A stretch of DNA of 64,000 nt from Casp-actino8 sp964563545 (GTDB lineage Bacteria; Actinomycetota; Acidimicrobiia; Acidimicrobiales; Ilumatobacteraceae), in assembly GCA_964563545.1 (NCBI GenBank), contig CAZLXB010000007.1, positions 1-64,000 of the forward strand, written 5' to 3'. The notes beneath the pieces were generated by a model, which saw nothing but the letters and a program-made list of their open reading frames with translations, was not told the DNA's origin and made no database searches. Position 1 is the stretch's first letter; each line of letters starts with the position of its first letter. Below, in pieces: positions 9,123-17,152 of this stretch. A program made the translations under genes and the position numbers.

Positions 9123-9830
9123 ATGGCGACCGCGCACGACATCATCCAGATGTTCGGCTCGGTCGAGGACGACCAGCGGTACACGCGGCTCGTCGAGCTC
9201 TTCACCGACGATGCCGTCTACTGCGATCCGTTCGCCGGGCCGCAGCGCGGTCGTGAAGCCATCGCGGGATTCATGGGCGAGATGGAACGGCGATTGCCCA
9301 AGATGGGCGTCTACTTCGCCAATTGGGAGACGACCGCCGAGACCACGGTCGGTTGGTCACGTTGGGAGATGGTCGTCCCCGTCGGCGGTACCGAATACCC
9401 GATCGGTGGCCAAAGCGTGTACCGACTGCGCGATGGGCTCGTCTGTTATGTGTCGGACTACGTGGACTCTGCGGCCTACGCGCGGATTCGTCCCGAGGTG
9501 CACCCCGACCACGTGAGTGCGGCGCACGAGGTCAAGGGAAACACGGTGGGCGGTTCGGCCGAGCAACTGGTCCGCGACTTCTGGAGCAGTGGCGCCGCCG
9601 GTCACTTCCGGTCGCTCACCGGTATCACGGAGCCGGAGGCAAGTTTCGACCTCGTCGATTGTGCGGGCGAGGAAACAGTCGCCTGGGCCCAGTGGATGTG
9701 CACGACCGCGAGGGGGACAATCCCCGGTTGGTCGTTGCACACCGTCCGTGACGGGCGAGTCAGCTTCGACGCTGACTATTACGACGCCGAAGCAGCGCGA
9801 AGGCTACGGCTGCCGCATGACCCACATTGA
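9123..9830 (+). CDS. Tandem SnoaL/NTF2-like protein
   Basis: Function unknown. The 235-aa protein looks like two successive cystatin-type NTF2/SnoaL folds: residues 1-115 (FTDDAVYCDPFAGPQRGREA, then ANWETT and a GQSVYRLRDGLV strand) and 125-230 (EQLVRDFWSSGAAGHF, ending SLHTVRDGRVSFDADYYD). Proteins of this fold often act as small-molecule isomerases, hydratases or polyketide cyclases. Position 5 bp after an acyl-CoA dehydrogenase suggests a role with a CoA-linked or steroid-like substrate, but no catalytic residues can be assigned. The 3' end overlaps the convergent SpoU methyltransferase by 71 bp, and a strong hairpin starts right after the stop. Confidence 0.75.
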   Translation: MATAHDIIQMFGSVEDDQRYTRLVELFTDDAVYCDPFAGPQRGREAIAGFMGEMERRLPKMGVYFANWETTAETTVGWSRWEMVVPVGGTEYPIGGQSVYRLRDGLVCYVSDYVDSAAYARIRPEVHPDHVSAAHEVKGNTVGGSAEQLVRDFWSSGAAGHFRSLTGITEPEASFDLVDCAGEETVAWAQWMCTTARGTIPGWSLHTVRDGRVSFDADYYDAEAARRLRLPHDPH

Positions 9831-10593
9831 GTGAATCGACATCGTTGGCGATGTCGATTCGCACTCGGTGATCAGCATTGCGGAGCGTGTGGTCGCTGAG
9901 CCCACTTCCTTCGGCGCCGAGAACGAAAGCGAGTGGCGCGTCGTGATCGATCGCGACGTCTTCGGTGGACACGGCACTCGGGTGCGGGGTGAGAGCCAGG
10001 CTCGAGCCACCCATCGAACGCAGGAGTTCCATCGCCGCGTCCACGGGCATCCGCACGATCGGCAGGAAAAGGATTTCACCCATCGAGACGCGAACCGTTC
10101 GGCGGTAGTACGGATCGGCACATCGCTCGTCGAGCACGAGAGCGTCGATGTCGAAGGCCCGGGCCGAGCGAGCGATGGCCCCGAGGTTCTCGTGGTCGTT
10201 CAATCCTTCGAGGATGGCGATGCGATGCCCGTGTCCGGAAGCAGGACGCCGTCGTAAGACATCGTTCAAGGTCGGGGTCGCGGGACGATTGGCCGAAGCG
10301 ATCACTCCTCGGTGGAGATCGAAACCAGCCACCGCCGAGACCACTGATCGCTCGGCCAGGTACACCGGGGCCGTGGTCGCCTCGAGCGATGCGCTCATGT
10401 CGGCCACACGATTCGGCGACACGACGATCGATCTGATGTCGAGACCGCTGGCCACGAGACGACGCACGACCTCGGGACCCTCGGCGATGAAGAAGCGTTC
10501 GTCCTCGCGACGACGGTTGATGTCACGGTCGGAGAGACCGATGTAGTCGGCCAGTCTCGGGTCGGATGGATCCTCGATCAACGGATGGTCCAC
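9760..10593 (-). CDS. SpoU/TrmH-family RNA methyltransferase
   Basis: This SAM-dependent 2'-O-ribose methyltransferase is predicted to act on tRNA or rRNA. The protein is 277 aa. An N-terminal substrate-binding region (REDERFFIAEGPEVV) precedes the SPOUT trefoil knot: motif 1 NDHENLGAIARSARAF, motif 2 FVLGAEGSGLS and motif 3 DSLNVGHAAAVAF. The start is a GTG at 10593, with CACAAT ending 6 nt upstream; the longer ORF overlaps the flavoprotein gene. The target nucleotide is not deducible. Its 3' end runs 71 bp into the opposite SnoaL-like gene, and the codons just before motif 3 form a perfect hairpin. Confidence 0.88.
   Translation of the reverse strand: MDHPLIEDPSDPRLADYIGLSDRDINRRREDERFFIAEGPEVVRRLVASGLDIRSIVVSPNRVADMSASLEATTAPVYLAERSVVSAVAGFDLHRGVIASANRPATPTLNDVLRRRPASGHGHRIAILEGLNDHENLGAIARSARAFDIDALVLDERCADPYYRRTVRVSMGEILFLPIVRMPVDAAMELLRSMGGSSLALTPHPSAVSTEDVAIDHDAPLAFVLGAEGSGLSDHTLRNADHRVRIDIANDVDSLNVGHAAAVAFALLRRRNSQRRS
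9831..9862. terminator. 12-bp perfect hairpin after the SnoaL-like gene
   Basis: GAATCGACATCG (9833-9844), loop TTGG and CGATGTCGATTC (9849-9860) form a perfect 12-bp stem, extended by a G-U and a G-C pair. It starts at the base after the SnoaL-like stop and lies inside the trmH coding region. There is no U-tract, so it may be a factor-dependent terminator, an mRNA stabiliser or a block to antisense transcription. Confidence 0.45.
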
Positions 10594-10638
10594 TCGTTCA
10601 TTGTGTCGTCTCGTTGGTGCGACCCCACCCGAGCGTGG

Positions 10639-10644
10639 CATCGT
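10639..10644 (+). promoter_or_regulatory. -10-like CATCGT, leaderless flavoprotein gene
   Basis: CATCGT ends 6 nt before the ATG at 10651. It is a CANNNT variant of the pattern seen at other unit heads. Confidence 0.35.
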
Positions 10645-10650
10645 GGGGCC

Positions 10651-11883
10651 ATGGCGTCCGACCCCGAACAGATCGTGATCGTGGGTGCATCGCTCGCCGG
10701 GTTGCGGGCCGCCGAAACGTTGCGTCAGGAGAAGTTCGCCGGCCGCATCGTGATGATCGGTGACGAATCCGGACCCCCTTACGACCGCCCCCCGTTGTCG
10801 AAGAAGGTTCTTGCCGGCGAATGGGAACCCGAGCGGATCCGGCTGCGCAAACCGGAGGATCTCGAATCGCTCGGGGCGGAGTGGATTCAGGGCGATGCCG
10901 CCGTGCGGCTCGACACGTCGAAGCGAGAAGTCGTTCTCGCCTCGGGTCGAATCGTGGAATTCGGCGGGCTGATCGTCGCCACGGGTGGTCGGGTTCGCCG
11001 ACTCGCGGACCAGCCCGCTTGGGCCGGCATCCACGTGTTGCGGAGTCTCGACGATTCGTTGAGACTCCGTGGCGAACTCCTCCCTGATCGGAGGGTCGTG
11101 GTGATCGGTGCCGGGTTCATCGGTCTGGAGGTCGCGGCGACGGCGCGCGCCCTCGGATGTCGGGTGACGGTGCTCGAAGGAGCCGAAGCCCCGTTGATGC
11201 GTGGTCTCGGTGTGGCGATGGGGCGTCTCGTCGCCAAGATCCATCCGGAGAACGGAGTCGATCTTCTGTGCGGGGTGAAGGTCGAGCGATTCGTCGAAGG
11301 CGAAAGTGGTCGCGTGGCCGGGATCGAGCTCGAAGGAGGTGAGATCGTTCCCGCCGATGTGGTGGTGGTCGGTGTGGGTGTATCGCCGGCGACCGAATGG
11401 CTGAACGACTCGGGGCTCACGATCCGTGACGGTGTGGTGTGCGACGAAACTCTGTGCGCCGGTCTCCCGGGTGTCTACGCCGCCGGTGATGTGGCGCGGT
11501 GGCCCCATCAACTTCTCGAACGCGAGGTGCGGGTCGAGCACTGGACGAATGCCTCCGAGCAGGGGGCGGCCGCGGCTCGAAATCTTCTCGCGGTGGCGCG
11601 GGGCGACACTCCCCGGCCCTATGCCGAGGTCCCCTTTTTCTGGAGCGATCAGTTCGGTGTGCGGATCCAGTTCCTCGGTCGGGCCGAGGGCGACGAAGAC
11701 ATCGAGATCGTCGCTGGTTCACCTGATGAGAATTCCTTCGTGGCTCTTTACCACCGCGATGGCCGACTCCGCGCTGCACTCGGCGTGAGCCGCCCCAAGC
11801 AATTGATGCCGTTCCGCAAGTTGCTCGCCGAGCGCGCGACGTGGGAGCAGGCCCTCGAACTCGTCGCGACGTTCGGCAACTGA
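10651..11883 (+). CDS. FAD-dependent oxidoreductase, ferredoxin reductase type
   Basis: It is predicted to transfer electrons from NAD(P)H to a ferredoxin serving a P450 or dioxygenase, like rhodocoxin or putidaredoxin reductase. The protein is 410 aa. The N-terminal FAD Rossmann motif is VIVGASLAGLRAAE, the conserved PPYDRPPLSK follows, the NAD-binding motif is VVVIGAGFIGLEVAA near the middle, and GVYAAGDVARW binds FAD. A C-terminal reductase domain (PFFWSDQFGVRIQF) completes it. The ATG at 10651 fits the usual family N-terminus. No ferredoxin or oxygenase gene is adjacent, so the partner is unknown. Confidence 0.9.
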   Translation: MASDPEQIVIVGASLAGLRAAETLRQEKFAGRIVMIGDESGPPYDRPPLSKKVLAGEWEPERIRLRKPEDLESLGAEWIQGDAAVRLDTSKREVVLASGRIVEFGGLIVATGGRVRRLADQPAWAGIHVLRSLDDSLRLRGELLPDRRVVVIGAGFIGLEVAATARALGCRVTVLEGAEAPLMRGLGVAMGRLVAKIHPENGVDLLCGVKVERFVEGESGRVAGIELEGGEIVPADVVVVGVGVSPATEWLNDSGLTIRDGVVCDETLCAGLPGVYAAGDVARWPHQLLEREVRVEHWTNASEQGAAAARNLLAVARGDTPRPYAEVPFFWSDQFGVRIQFLGRAEGDEDIEIVAGSPDENSFVALYHRDGRLRAALGVSRPKQLMPFRKLLAERATWEQALELVATFGN

Positions 11884-11918
11884 CCGACTCCACTGTTTGT
11901 TGCAAGCGGAACTTTCCC

Positions 11919-11947
11919 GTGACAACGGGCCGGACGTTCGTTAGTGT
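11919..11947 (+). promoter_or_regulatory. Candidate housekeeping promoter of marR
   Basis: GTGACA (11919-11924) matches TTGACA at five of six positions. A 17-bp spacer follows, then TAGTGT (11942-11947), which fits the actinobacterial TANNNT -10. It lies about 85 bp before the MarR start, in one of the longest gene-free intervals of the window (11884-12033). Confidence 0.45.
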
Positions 11948-12003
11948 TCGTGACGAATCGCTTGGGGAGGCGAGTCCCACCGGGGACGGAAGTGAGCGAC
12001 ACC

Positions 12004-12033
12004 ATGCCCGAGACCGACAAAGTGCGGAACTGA
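12004..12033 (+). other. Nine-codon mini-ORF abutting marR in the same frame
   Basis: ATG at 12004 encodes MPETDKVRN and ends with TGA at 12031-12033; the marR ATG follows at once in the same frame. A purine-rich GGAAGTGAG precedes the mini-ORF. It could be a leader peptide coupling translation to marR, or an N-terminal extension interrupted by one stop codon. Confidence 0.35.
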
Positions 12034-12480
12034 ATGCCGAGGCTCGACTCCGAGAGAGTTGCGTTGTGGAGGGCCTTTCAGACGGCGGCCGAGGTCGTGT
12101 CGCGCCTCATCGAAGCCGAGATGGCCGATGAATTCCAGTTGTCGCTGCCTCAGTTCGACATCCTCGCCGTCCTCGCGCACAACAACGATCAGATGAGGGT
12201 GAAGGAACTCGCCGAGGCGCTATCGGCCGTGCCGTCGACACTGTCGAGGCGCATCGACTCGCTCGTCGATCGGGAATACGTGACCCGCGAGCCGGCTCCG
12301 ACCGCGGATGACAACCGAGCCGTCATGGTCACTCTCACCCGCATGGGCCGACTCGTGTGGCGAGACGCCAACATCCTCTATCGCCGGGCCATCCAGCGGG
12401 AATTCGCCGCCGAACTGTCGGAGACCGACGTCGGAACCATGTCGCGGGCGATCAGCAAAGTCGCACCGTTCCGGTCCTGA
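12034..12480 (+). CDS. MarR-family transcriptional regulator
   Basis: This dimeric winged-helix regulator probably responds to an aromatic or acyl ligand. The protein is 148 aa. It has the MarR layout: an N-terminal dimerisation helix (RVALWRAFQTAAEVVSRLI), winged helix-turn-helix (MRVKELAEALSAVPSTLSRRIDSL) and the wing with EPAPTADDNRAVMVTLT, where DxR is the family hallmark. The start ATG at 12034 directly abuts the stop of an in-frame nine-codon mini-ORF that carries the better ribosome site. The thiolase lies 107 bp downstream on the same strand; control of it is plausible but unproven. Confidence 0.9.
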   Translation: MPRLDSERVALWRAFQTAAEVVSRLIEAEMADEFQLSLPQFDILAVLAHNNDQMRVKELAEALSAVPSTLSRRIDSLVDREYVTREPAPTADDNRAVMVTLTRMGRLVWRDANILYRRAIQREFAAELSETDVGTMSRAISKVAPFRS

Positions 12481-12587
12481 GCCGACTCCGGCTCGCCGAT
12501 CGGGGTCGGGTTCGTCGGGTCCGGTGATCAGGAACCAAACTGAAGGCCTCCGGTCGAACCGGTTTCGCTGAACTCAGGAGTCCTCCC

Positions 12588-13757
12588 ATGTACAACGCAG
12601 TCATCGTCGATGCCATCCGTACGCCGCTCGGCAAGCGCAACGGCAAGTTGAAGGATTGGCATCCGGTCGATCTCGCCTCCGAGACCCTTCGTGCGCTCAT
12701 CGATCGCAACGGCATCGATCCGGCGATCGTCGACGACGTTGTGATGGGCTGCGTGATGCAGGTCGGTGAGCAGGCGGCCAATATCGCCCGCAACGCAGTG
12801 CTCGCGGCCGGTTGGCCCGAGTCGGTGCCCGGCACCACCATCGACCGTCAGTGTGGGTCGTCGCAACAGGCTGCCCACTTCGCCGCTCAAGGTGTGATGG
12901 CCGGTGCCTACGACGTGGTCGTGGCGTGTGGCGTTGAAGTCATGACCCGCGTTCCGATGGGCGCATCGATGTCGGATGGCAAGTGGGGTTTCCCGTTCGG
13001 CCCGAAGGTCGGCGAGCGCTATCAGCCCCAGGGTGGTCTGGTCCCGCAGGGCATCTCGGCCGAACTCATCGCCGACAAGTGGAACATCAGCCGTGACGAC
13101 ATGGACCGCTTCGGAGTCCAGTCGCAGGAGCGGGCCGCCCGCGCGACCAAGGAAGGGCGTTTCGAACGCGAGATCCTTCCGGTGAAGGACGCCGAGGGCA
13201 ACATGATGACCGCTGACGAGGGAATCCGCGACACCTCGATGGAGAGCCTCGCCAAGTTGAAGCCTTCCTTCCGTCCGGCCGAAGAAGGCGGTCGTGTCAC
13301 TGCTGGCAACTCGTCGCAGATCACCGACGGCGCGGCAGCTCTCCTCATCATGAGTGAAGAGAAGGCCAAGGCGCTCGGCCTCACGCCCCGTGCCCGGTTC
13401 GTGAACTTCAGCCTCGCCGGTGACGATCCGCGCTACATGCTCACGGCTCCGATTCCGGCCACCCGTAAGGTGCTCGAGCGCGCCAAGCTCACCATGAACG
13501 ACATTTCGATCACCGAGATCAACGAGGCCTTCGCCTCAGTGGTGTTGGCGTGGGAGAAGGAACTCCACCCCAACATGGAGACGGTCAACCCGAACGGTGG
13601 TGCCATTGCCATCGGCCACCCGCTCGGATGTTCGGGAGCACGTCTCATGACCACACTCCTGAACGAGCTCGAGCGCACCGGCGGTCGCTACGGACTGCAG
13701 ACGATGTGCGAGGGCGGCGGCATGGCCAATGCCACCATCATCGAACGACTCGGCTGA
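12588..13757 (+). CDS. Thiolase family protein (acetyl-CoA acyltransferase)
   Basis: It catalyses thiolytic cleavage of 3-ketoacyl-CoA or the reverse Claisen condensation. The protein is 389 aa, a standard length. The nucleophile is Cys89 in DRQCGSSQQA. The NEAFAS motif and C-terminal GHPLGCSGAR contribute the catalytic His and second Cys. The ATG has an AGGAG ribosome site at 12576-12580. The small membrane protein gene begins 6 bp after the stop. Beta-oxidation is more likely than PHB synthesis because no PhaB or PhaC is nearby, but the substrate is unresolved. Confidence 0.93.
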   Translation: MYNAVIVDAIRTPLGKRNGKLKDWHPVDLASETLRALIDRNGIDPAIVDDVVMGCVMQVGEQAANIARNAVLAAGWPESVPGTTIDRQCGSSQQAAHFAAQGVMAGAYDVVVACGVEVMTRVPMGASMSDGKWGFPFGPKVGERYQPQGGLVPQGISAELIADKWNISRDDMDRFGVQSQERAARATKEGRFEREILPVKDAEGNMMTADEGIRDTSMESLAKLKPSFRPAEEGGRVTAGNSSQITDGAAALLIMSEEKAKALGLTPRARFVNFSLAGDDPRYMLTAPIPATRKVLERAKLTMNDISITEINEAFASVVLAWEKELHPNMETVNPNGGAIAIGHPLGCSGARLMTTLLNELERTGGRYGLQTMCEGGGMANATIIERLG

Positions 13758-13763
13758 TACCCG

Positions 13764-14024
13764 ATGAACTTCGGCACCGTGATCTGGACGCTCGGTGCCG
13801 TCGCCATCTTCTTGTTCCTCTGGCGGGTCGGAGTCGGACTCCTGCGAAGCATGACCGAACCCCTGCCTCCGCCCCCACCGCCCGGTGAGATGCGCCGCGT
13901 CAGCGTTCGCTACCGATGCAGCGTGTGCGGGCTCGAACTGAAGATGACCTTGGCCGCCGAGGAAGATCCGGATCCGCCGCGCCATTGCATGGAGGAGATG
14001 GACCTCGTCGCCACGGCCGAGTGA
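13764..14024 (+). CDS. Small membrane-anchored protein with a Cys motif
   Basis: I do not recognise a characterised family. The 86-aa protein has one N-terminal TM helix (about residues 4-26), a proline run (PLPPPPPP, near 36-43) and a cytoplasm-sized tail with CSVCGLELKM and a later RHCMEEM. This looks like a minimal metal-binding ribbon with only three obvious Cys plus His. It starts 6 bp after the thiolase stop, so it is probably cotranscribed. The real gene call rests on codon structure and the tight junction. Function unknown. Confidence 0.7.
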   Translation: MNFGTVIWTLGAVAIFLFLWRVGVGLLRSMTEPLPPPPPPGEMRRVSVRYRCSVCGLELKMTLAAEEDPDPPRHCMEEMDLVATAE

Positions 14025-14050
14025 CGGCATCGACGAGGGAGTTTTCGGAT

Positions 14051-14067
14051 CGTTCACCCGGTGAACG
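14051..14067. repeat. 17-bp inverted repeat between the thiolase unit and crgA
   Basis: CGTTCACC (14051-14058), one C and GGTGAACG (14060-14067) form a perfect dyad in the convergent intergenic interval 14025-14151. It resembles a dimeric regulator site more than a terminator, as no U-tract follows. Confidence 0.5.
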
Positions 14068-14099
14068 GGGAGTTACACGAATGTGATTATCCCCGAGGA

Positions 14100-14119
14100 T
14101 GTCCACAGCCTGTGGACAA
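14100..14119. promoter_or_regulatory. DnaA-box dyad
   Basis: TGTCCACAG (14100-14108), one C and CTGTGGACA (14110-14118) form a perfect palindrome. The minus strand reads TTGTCCACA across 14119-14111, an actinobacterial DnaA-box match. The plus strand carries ATGTCCACA at 14099-14107, with a looser TTATCCCCG nearby at about 14088. This could be a DnaA titration or regulatory site beside the normally oriC-proximal crgA block. Confidence 0.45.
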
Positions 14120-14151
14120 AGGATTTTGCGCTAAAGAACCTGCTCAGGGGT

Positions 14152-14469
14152 CTAGTGGTATTTAGTGGCTGTGTATAGACCACCAAGAACACTGAGAAGC
14201 CCGGCGACGAGGTACAGGTTGCTCCGACCCCCCGGTACGGCACCCAAGTAATAGAGCAGGATGATGAGCGCACCCACGATGAAAAGGGCGAACATCAGAA
14301 TCGGAACCCAGCGCGGGCTTTCCTTCACGAACTGGGGAACTGGCGGCGTGTAGCGGGACGAAGCCACCACCCCGGACTCGTTGTGATCGGGATTCACGGG
14401 TCGGCTGGCCCCGGGCGTCGTGCCCTTCGGGGTGACGCGACCACCGGTCTTGCGCTTGGGAGGTGCCAC
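14152..14469 (-). CDS. crgA: Cell division protein CrgA
   Basis: CrgA is a small actinobacterial membrane protein that interacts with FtsZ, FtsQ, FtsI and the elongation machinery. The protein is 105 aa: a basic N-terminus (PPKRKTGGRVTPKG), the conserved ESPRWVPILMF entering TM1 (about 54-76), a short loop (GAVPGGRSNLY) and TM2 (about 82-101). Length and two-helix topology match the family. The start is a GTG at 14469 with CACTTT ending 6 nt upstream. It is divergent from pabA, as I recall near the mycobacterial origin. Confidence 0.88.
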   Translation of the reverse strand: MAPPKRKTGGRVTPKGTTPGASRPVNPDHNESGVVASSRYTPPVPQFVKESPRWVPILMFALFIVGALIILLYYLGAVPGGRSNLYLVAGLLSVLGGLYTATKYH

Positions 14470-14517
14470 GGGCGCAAAGTGTAGGCGACAAGTTCGTCAC
14501 GGTGGCAGGCTGAGCGG

Positions 14518-15102
14518 GTGGCGACGACGGTTCGGGTTCTGGTGCTCGACAACTACGACAGCTTCGTCTACAACCTCGTCCAATACCTCGGGGAGTTGGG
14601 GGCCGAGCCGGTGGTCCACCGGAACGACGACCTGTCCGTCGACCGCATCCTCGATCTGCGTCCCGATCGTGTCCTTCTCTCACCGGGACCGGGTCGGCCG
14701 GAGGACGCAGGGGTTCTCTGCGATCTCATCGTTCCGGCCGCCGAGCGGGGCATCCCGGTCTTTGGCGTGTGCCTCGGTCACCAGGCGATCGGCCACGTCT
14801 TTGGTGGCGACGTGGTGCGGGCCCCCGAACTCATGCATGGAAAGACGAGCGCGATTGCACACCATGGGCAGGGTGTGTTCGCCGGGTTGCCGACCCCGGT
14901 GACCGCGACGCGCTACCACTCGCTCGTCGTCGAGCGCTCGACGCTGCCCACCTGTTTGGAGGTCACCGCCGAAACCGCCGACGGCATGATCATGGGTATG
15001 CGGCATCGCGAACTCCCGATCGAGGGAGTGCAGTTCCATCCGGAGAGCATCCTGACCGAGCACGGTCACGCGATGCTGAAGAACTTCTTGAGTCGCCCCT
15101 AG
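14518..15102 (+). CDS. pabA: Anthranilate / aminodeoxychorismate synthase glutaminase subunit
   Basis: It hydrolyses glutamine and delivers ammonia to the chorismate-converting partner for folate (PabB) or tryptophan (TrpE). The 194-aa class I amidotransferase shows LDNYDSFVYNLVQYLGE, an oxyanion-loop LLSPGPGRPEDAG, the nucleophile Cys in GVCLGHQAIG (about residue 83), and catalytic His/Glu in GVQFHPESILTEHG. The start is a GTG at 14518 with CAGGCT ending 6 nt before it. The partner subunit is not in the window, so pabA versus trpG cannot be settled by context; the location between crgA and pknB matches mycobacteria. Confidence 0.92.
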   Translation: MATTVRVLVLDNYDSFVYNLVQYLGELGAEPVVHRNDDLSVDRILDLRPDRVLLSPGPGRPEDAGVLCDLIVPAAERGIPVFGVCLGHQAIGHVFGGDVVRAPELMHGKTSAIAHHGQGVFAGLPTPVTATRYHSLVVERSTLPTCLEVTAETADGMIMGMRHRELPIEGVQFHPESILTEHGHAMLKNFLSRP

Positions 15103-15105
15103 TCG

Positions 15106-17124
15106 TTACGCGCCGGGTGCGTCGGATGCCGGTGGCTGCGAACTGCTCGTGGGTGACGTGGCGCGGCCGATCTCGAGGACGACCTGACTCCCCACTTCGG
15201 CCTCGACACCCGATCGCGGATTCTGGGAGATCACGCGCCCGACATCGGCCGAATCGTTGGCGACGTTCACGTAGGTCACCCGCACCGTGAAGCCCTTGGC
15301 TGTGAGTTGTGCCCGAGCCTGCGCCTCGGTGAGTCCGACGACCGGGGGGACCTTGATGGGTGCACGACCATTCGAGACGTACACCGTGACCGTCGCACCA
15401 ATCGGCGTTTCGGCACCGGTGACCGGGCTCGTGCGGATCACGTAACCGATCTCGATCGTGTCACTCGCTTCGATGATTTCGTTGACCGTGAACTTGTAGG
15501 GCTCGGCTTCGAGAATCGAGCGCGCTTCTTCGATGGTCTTTCCGTCGAGGATCGGAATCGGGTTGGTCCCCTTGCCCTGGCTGACCGAGAGATCGATGGT
15601 CGCGCCACCCAGAACCGATTCGCCGAATGCCGGCGACGACGAAATGATGATGCCTTCTGCGATCTCGGGATCGTTCACGTAGGTGACTTCGCCGACCGTG
15701 AGCCCGAGATTGAGCAACGCCTTGCGCGCTTGATCGAGGGTGAGATCGGAGAGATCTGGAACCGAGATCGGCGTGTTCGACGGGTTGTAGATCACGCGGA
15801 CGGTGTCGCCTTCTTTCAGGTTTTCACCGAGGGGAGGGTCCTGCGCCCACACGATGTTCGGTTCGACGCCGGGGTTCTCCTCGGCGATCGGCACCGCTTC
15901 GAGACCCACGGAATCGAGCAGGCTCACTGCGTCGTCGAGAAGCATGTTGGTCACGTTCGGCACGGCGATCGACGGGCCCGACGATGAACGATTGGCGAGG
16001 GCGAGGAATCCGATCACGAGGCCGATCAGCACCACGACGGCTGCGATGCTCGCTCCGATCACGATGTTTCGACGCCGATTCCCGAGGTCTTCGGGAGGAG
16101 TGATCGGACCACTCGGGTCGTAACCGGGCGGCAAATCGCTGATCACCACGGTGGTGCGTTGGGTCGTGGGCGACGGCAACGTGGGCGGCGGTAACTCCGA
16201 CACCGGAGTGGCAGGCGTGGTGACGGTCGGCGCGACCGAGGGATCCGGTTCCTTCTTGTTGAGGATGGCGGCCAGGGCTTGAACGGGCAGGCCGTCGCGG
16301 AATCGACGAAGGTCGTCGCGCACGGCTTCGGCGGTCGGATACCGACGAGCTGGATCCTTGGCAAGAAGTCGCGCCACGATCGCCTCGAACGCGCGCGGAA
16401 CGTCGGGTGCGTATTGATTGAGTGGAGTGGGTGCTTCGTGTACTTGCTTGTAGGCGATGGCGACTGGATTGTCGCCCGTGAACGGGACACGTCCCGACAC
16501 CATTTCGTACAGCACGATGCCAAGAGAATAAAGATCGCTGCGCGGATCGGGTTGCCCGCCTTGGGCTTGTTCGGGCGAGAAATACGCGGCGGTTCCCATG
16601 ACCGCACCGGCTTGGGTGAGTCCGGAGTCGGCTGCACTTCCGAGTGCCCGTGCGATTCCGAAGTCGGCAACCTTCAATTGTCCGTTGCTACCGATCAGGA
16701 TGTTGCCCGGCTTGATGTCGCGGTGCACGACGTTGTTCCGATGCGCGAACGACAGTGCGGCGGCGACTTCGATACCGACTTCGGCCGCCTTGGCCGCCGA
16801 GATCTGCCCGAGGTCGCGAAGAGCATCGGCGAGGGTGCGGCCCGGCACGTACTCCATGGCCATGAAGTAGGTGTTGTTGCTGCGACCCCAGTCGTACACG
16901 CTCACGATGTTGGGGTGATTGAGATTGGCCGCCGACTGCGCTTCGCGGCGGAATCGTTCGACGAAGGCCGGATCGGTGGCGAACTCGGGGAACAGGACCT
17001 TGATCGCCACCAATCGATCGAGGAGGACGTCACGGGCGAGATAGACGTCGGCCATACCGCCCCGACCGATGCGCTGCTGCATCTCGTAGCGGTCGTTGAG
17101 GATCACGCTTTCCCGGTCCGACAT
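15106..17124 (-). CDS. pknB: Ser/Thr protein kinase PknB with four PASTA domains
   Basis: This receptor-type kinase senses peptidoglycan fragments and controls growth and division. The protein is 672 aa. Kinase domain residues 12-275: G-loop IGRGGMADVY, Lys42, HRD with Asp136, DFG at 154-156 and activation-loop Thr near 170 and 178. A Pro/Thr-rich juxtamembrane stretch is followed by one TM (about 354-376) and four extracellular PASTA repeats, then a short Ser/Pro tail. It ends the fhaA-fhaB-pstP-rodA-pbpA-pknB series, 28 bp after pbpA. The companion kinase PknA of mycobacteria is absent here. Confidence 0.97.
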   Translation of the reverse strand: MSDRESVILNDRYEMQQRIGRGGMADVYLARDVLLDRLVAIKVLFPEFATDPAFVERFRREAQSAANLNHPNIVSVYDWGRSNNTYFMAMEYVPGRTLADALRDLGQISAAKAAEVGIEVAAALSFAHRNNVVHRDIKPGNILIGSNGQLKVADFGIARALGSAADSGLTQAGAVMGTAAYFSPEQAQGGQPDPRSDLYSLGIVLYEMVSGRVPFTGDNPVAIAYKQVHEAPTPLNQYAPDVPRAFEAIVARLLAKDPARRYPTAEAVRDDLRRFRDGLPVQALAAILNKKEPDPSVAPTVTTPATPVSELPPPTLPSPTTQRTTVVISDLPPGYDPSGPITPPEDLGNRRRNIVIGASIAAVVVLIGLVIGFLALANRSSSGPSIAVPNVTNMLLDDAVSLLDSVGLEAVPIAEENPGVEPNIVWAQDPPLGENLKEGDTVRVIYNPSNTPISVPDLSDLTLDQARKALLNLGLTVGEVTYVNDPEIAEGIIISSSPAFGESVLGGATIDLSVSQGKGTNPIPILDGKTIEEARSILEAEPYKFTVNEIIEASDTIEIGYVIRTSPVTGAETPIGATVTVYVSNGRAPIKVPPVVGLTEAQARAQLTAKGFTVRVTYVNVANDSADVGRVISQNPRSGVEAEVGSQVVLEIGRATSPTSSSQPPASDAPGA

Positions 17125-17152
17125 AACTTCGTCAGAGGCTACCGGCGGGGTC

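Noticed and set aside
9840..11541. 593-aa minus-strand reading frame extending trmH upstream
   Set aside because: Only the last 277 residues match the SpoU family; the upstream part overlaps the flavoprotein gene and has antisense-type Arg/His/Asp composition.
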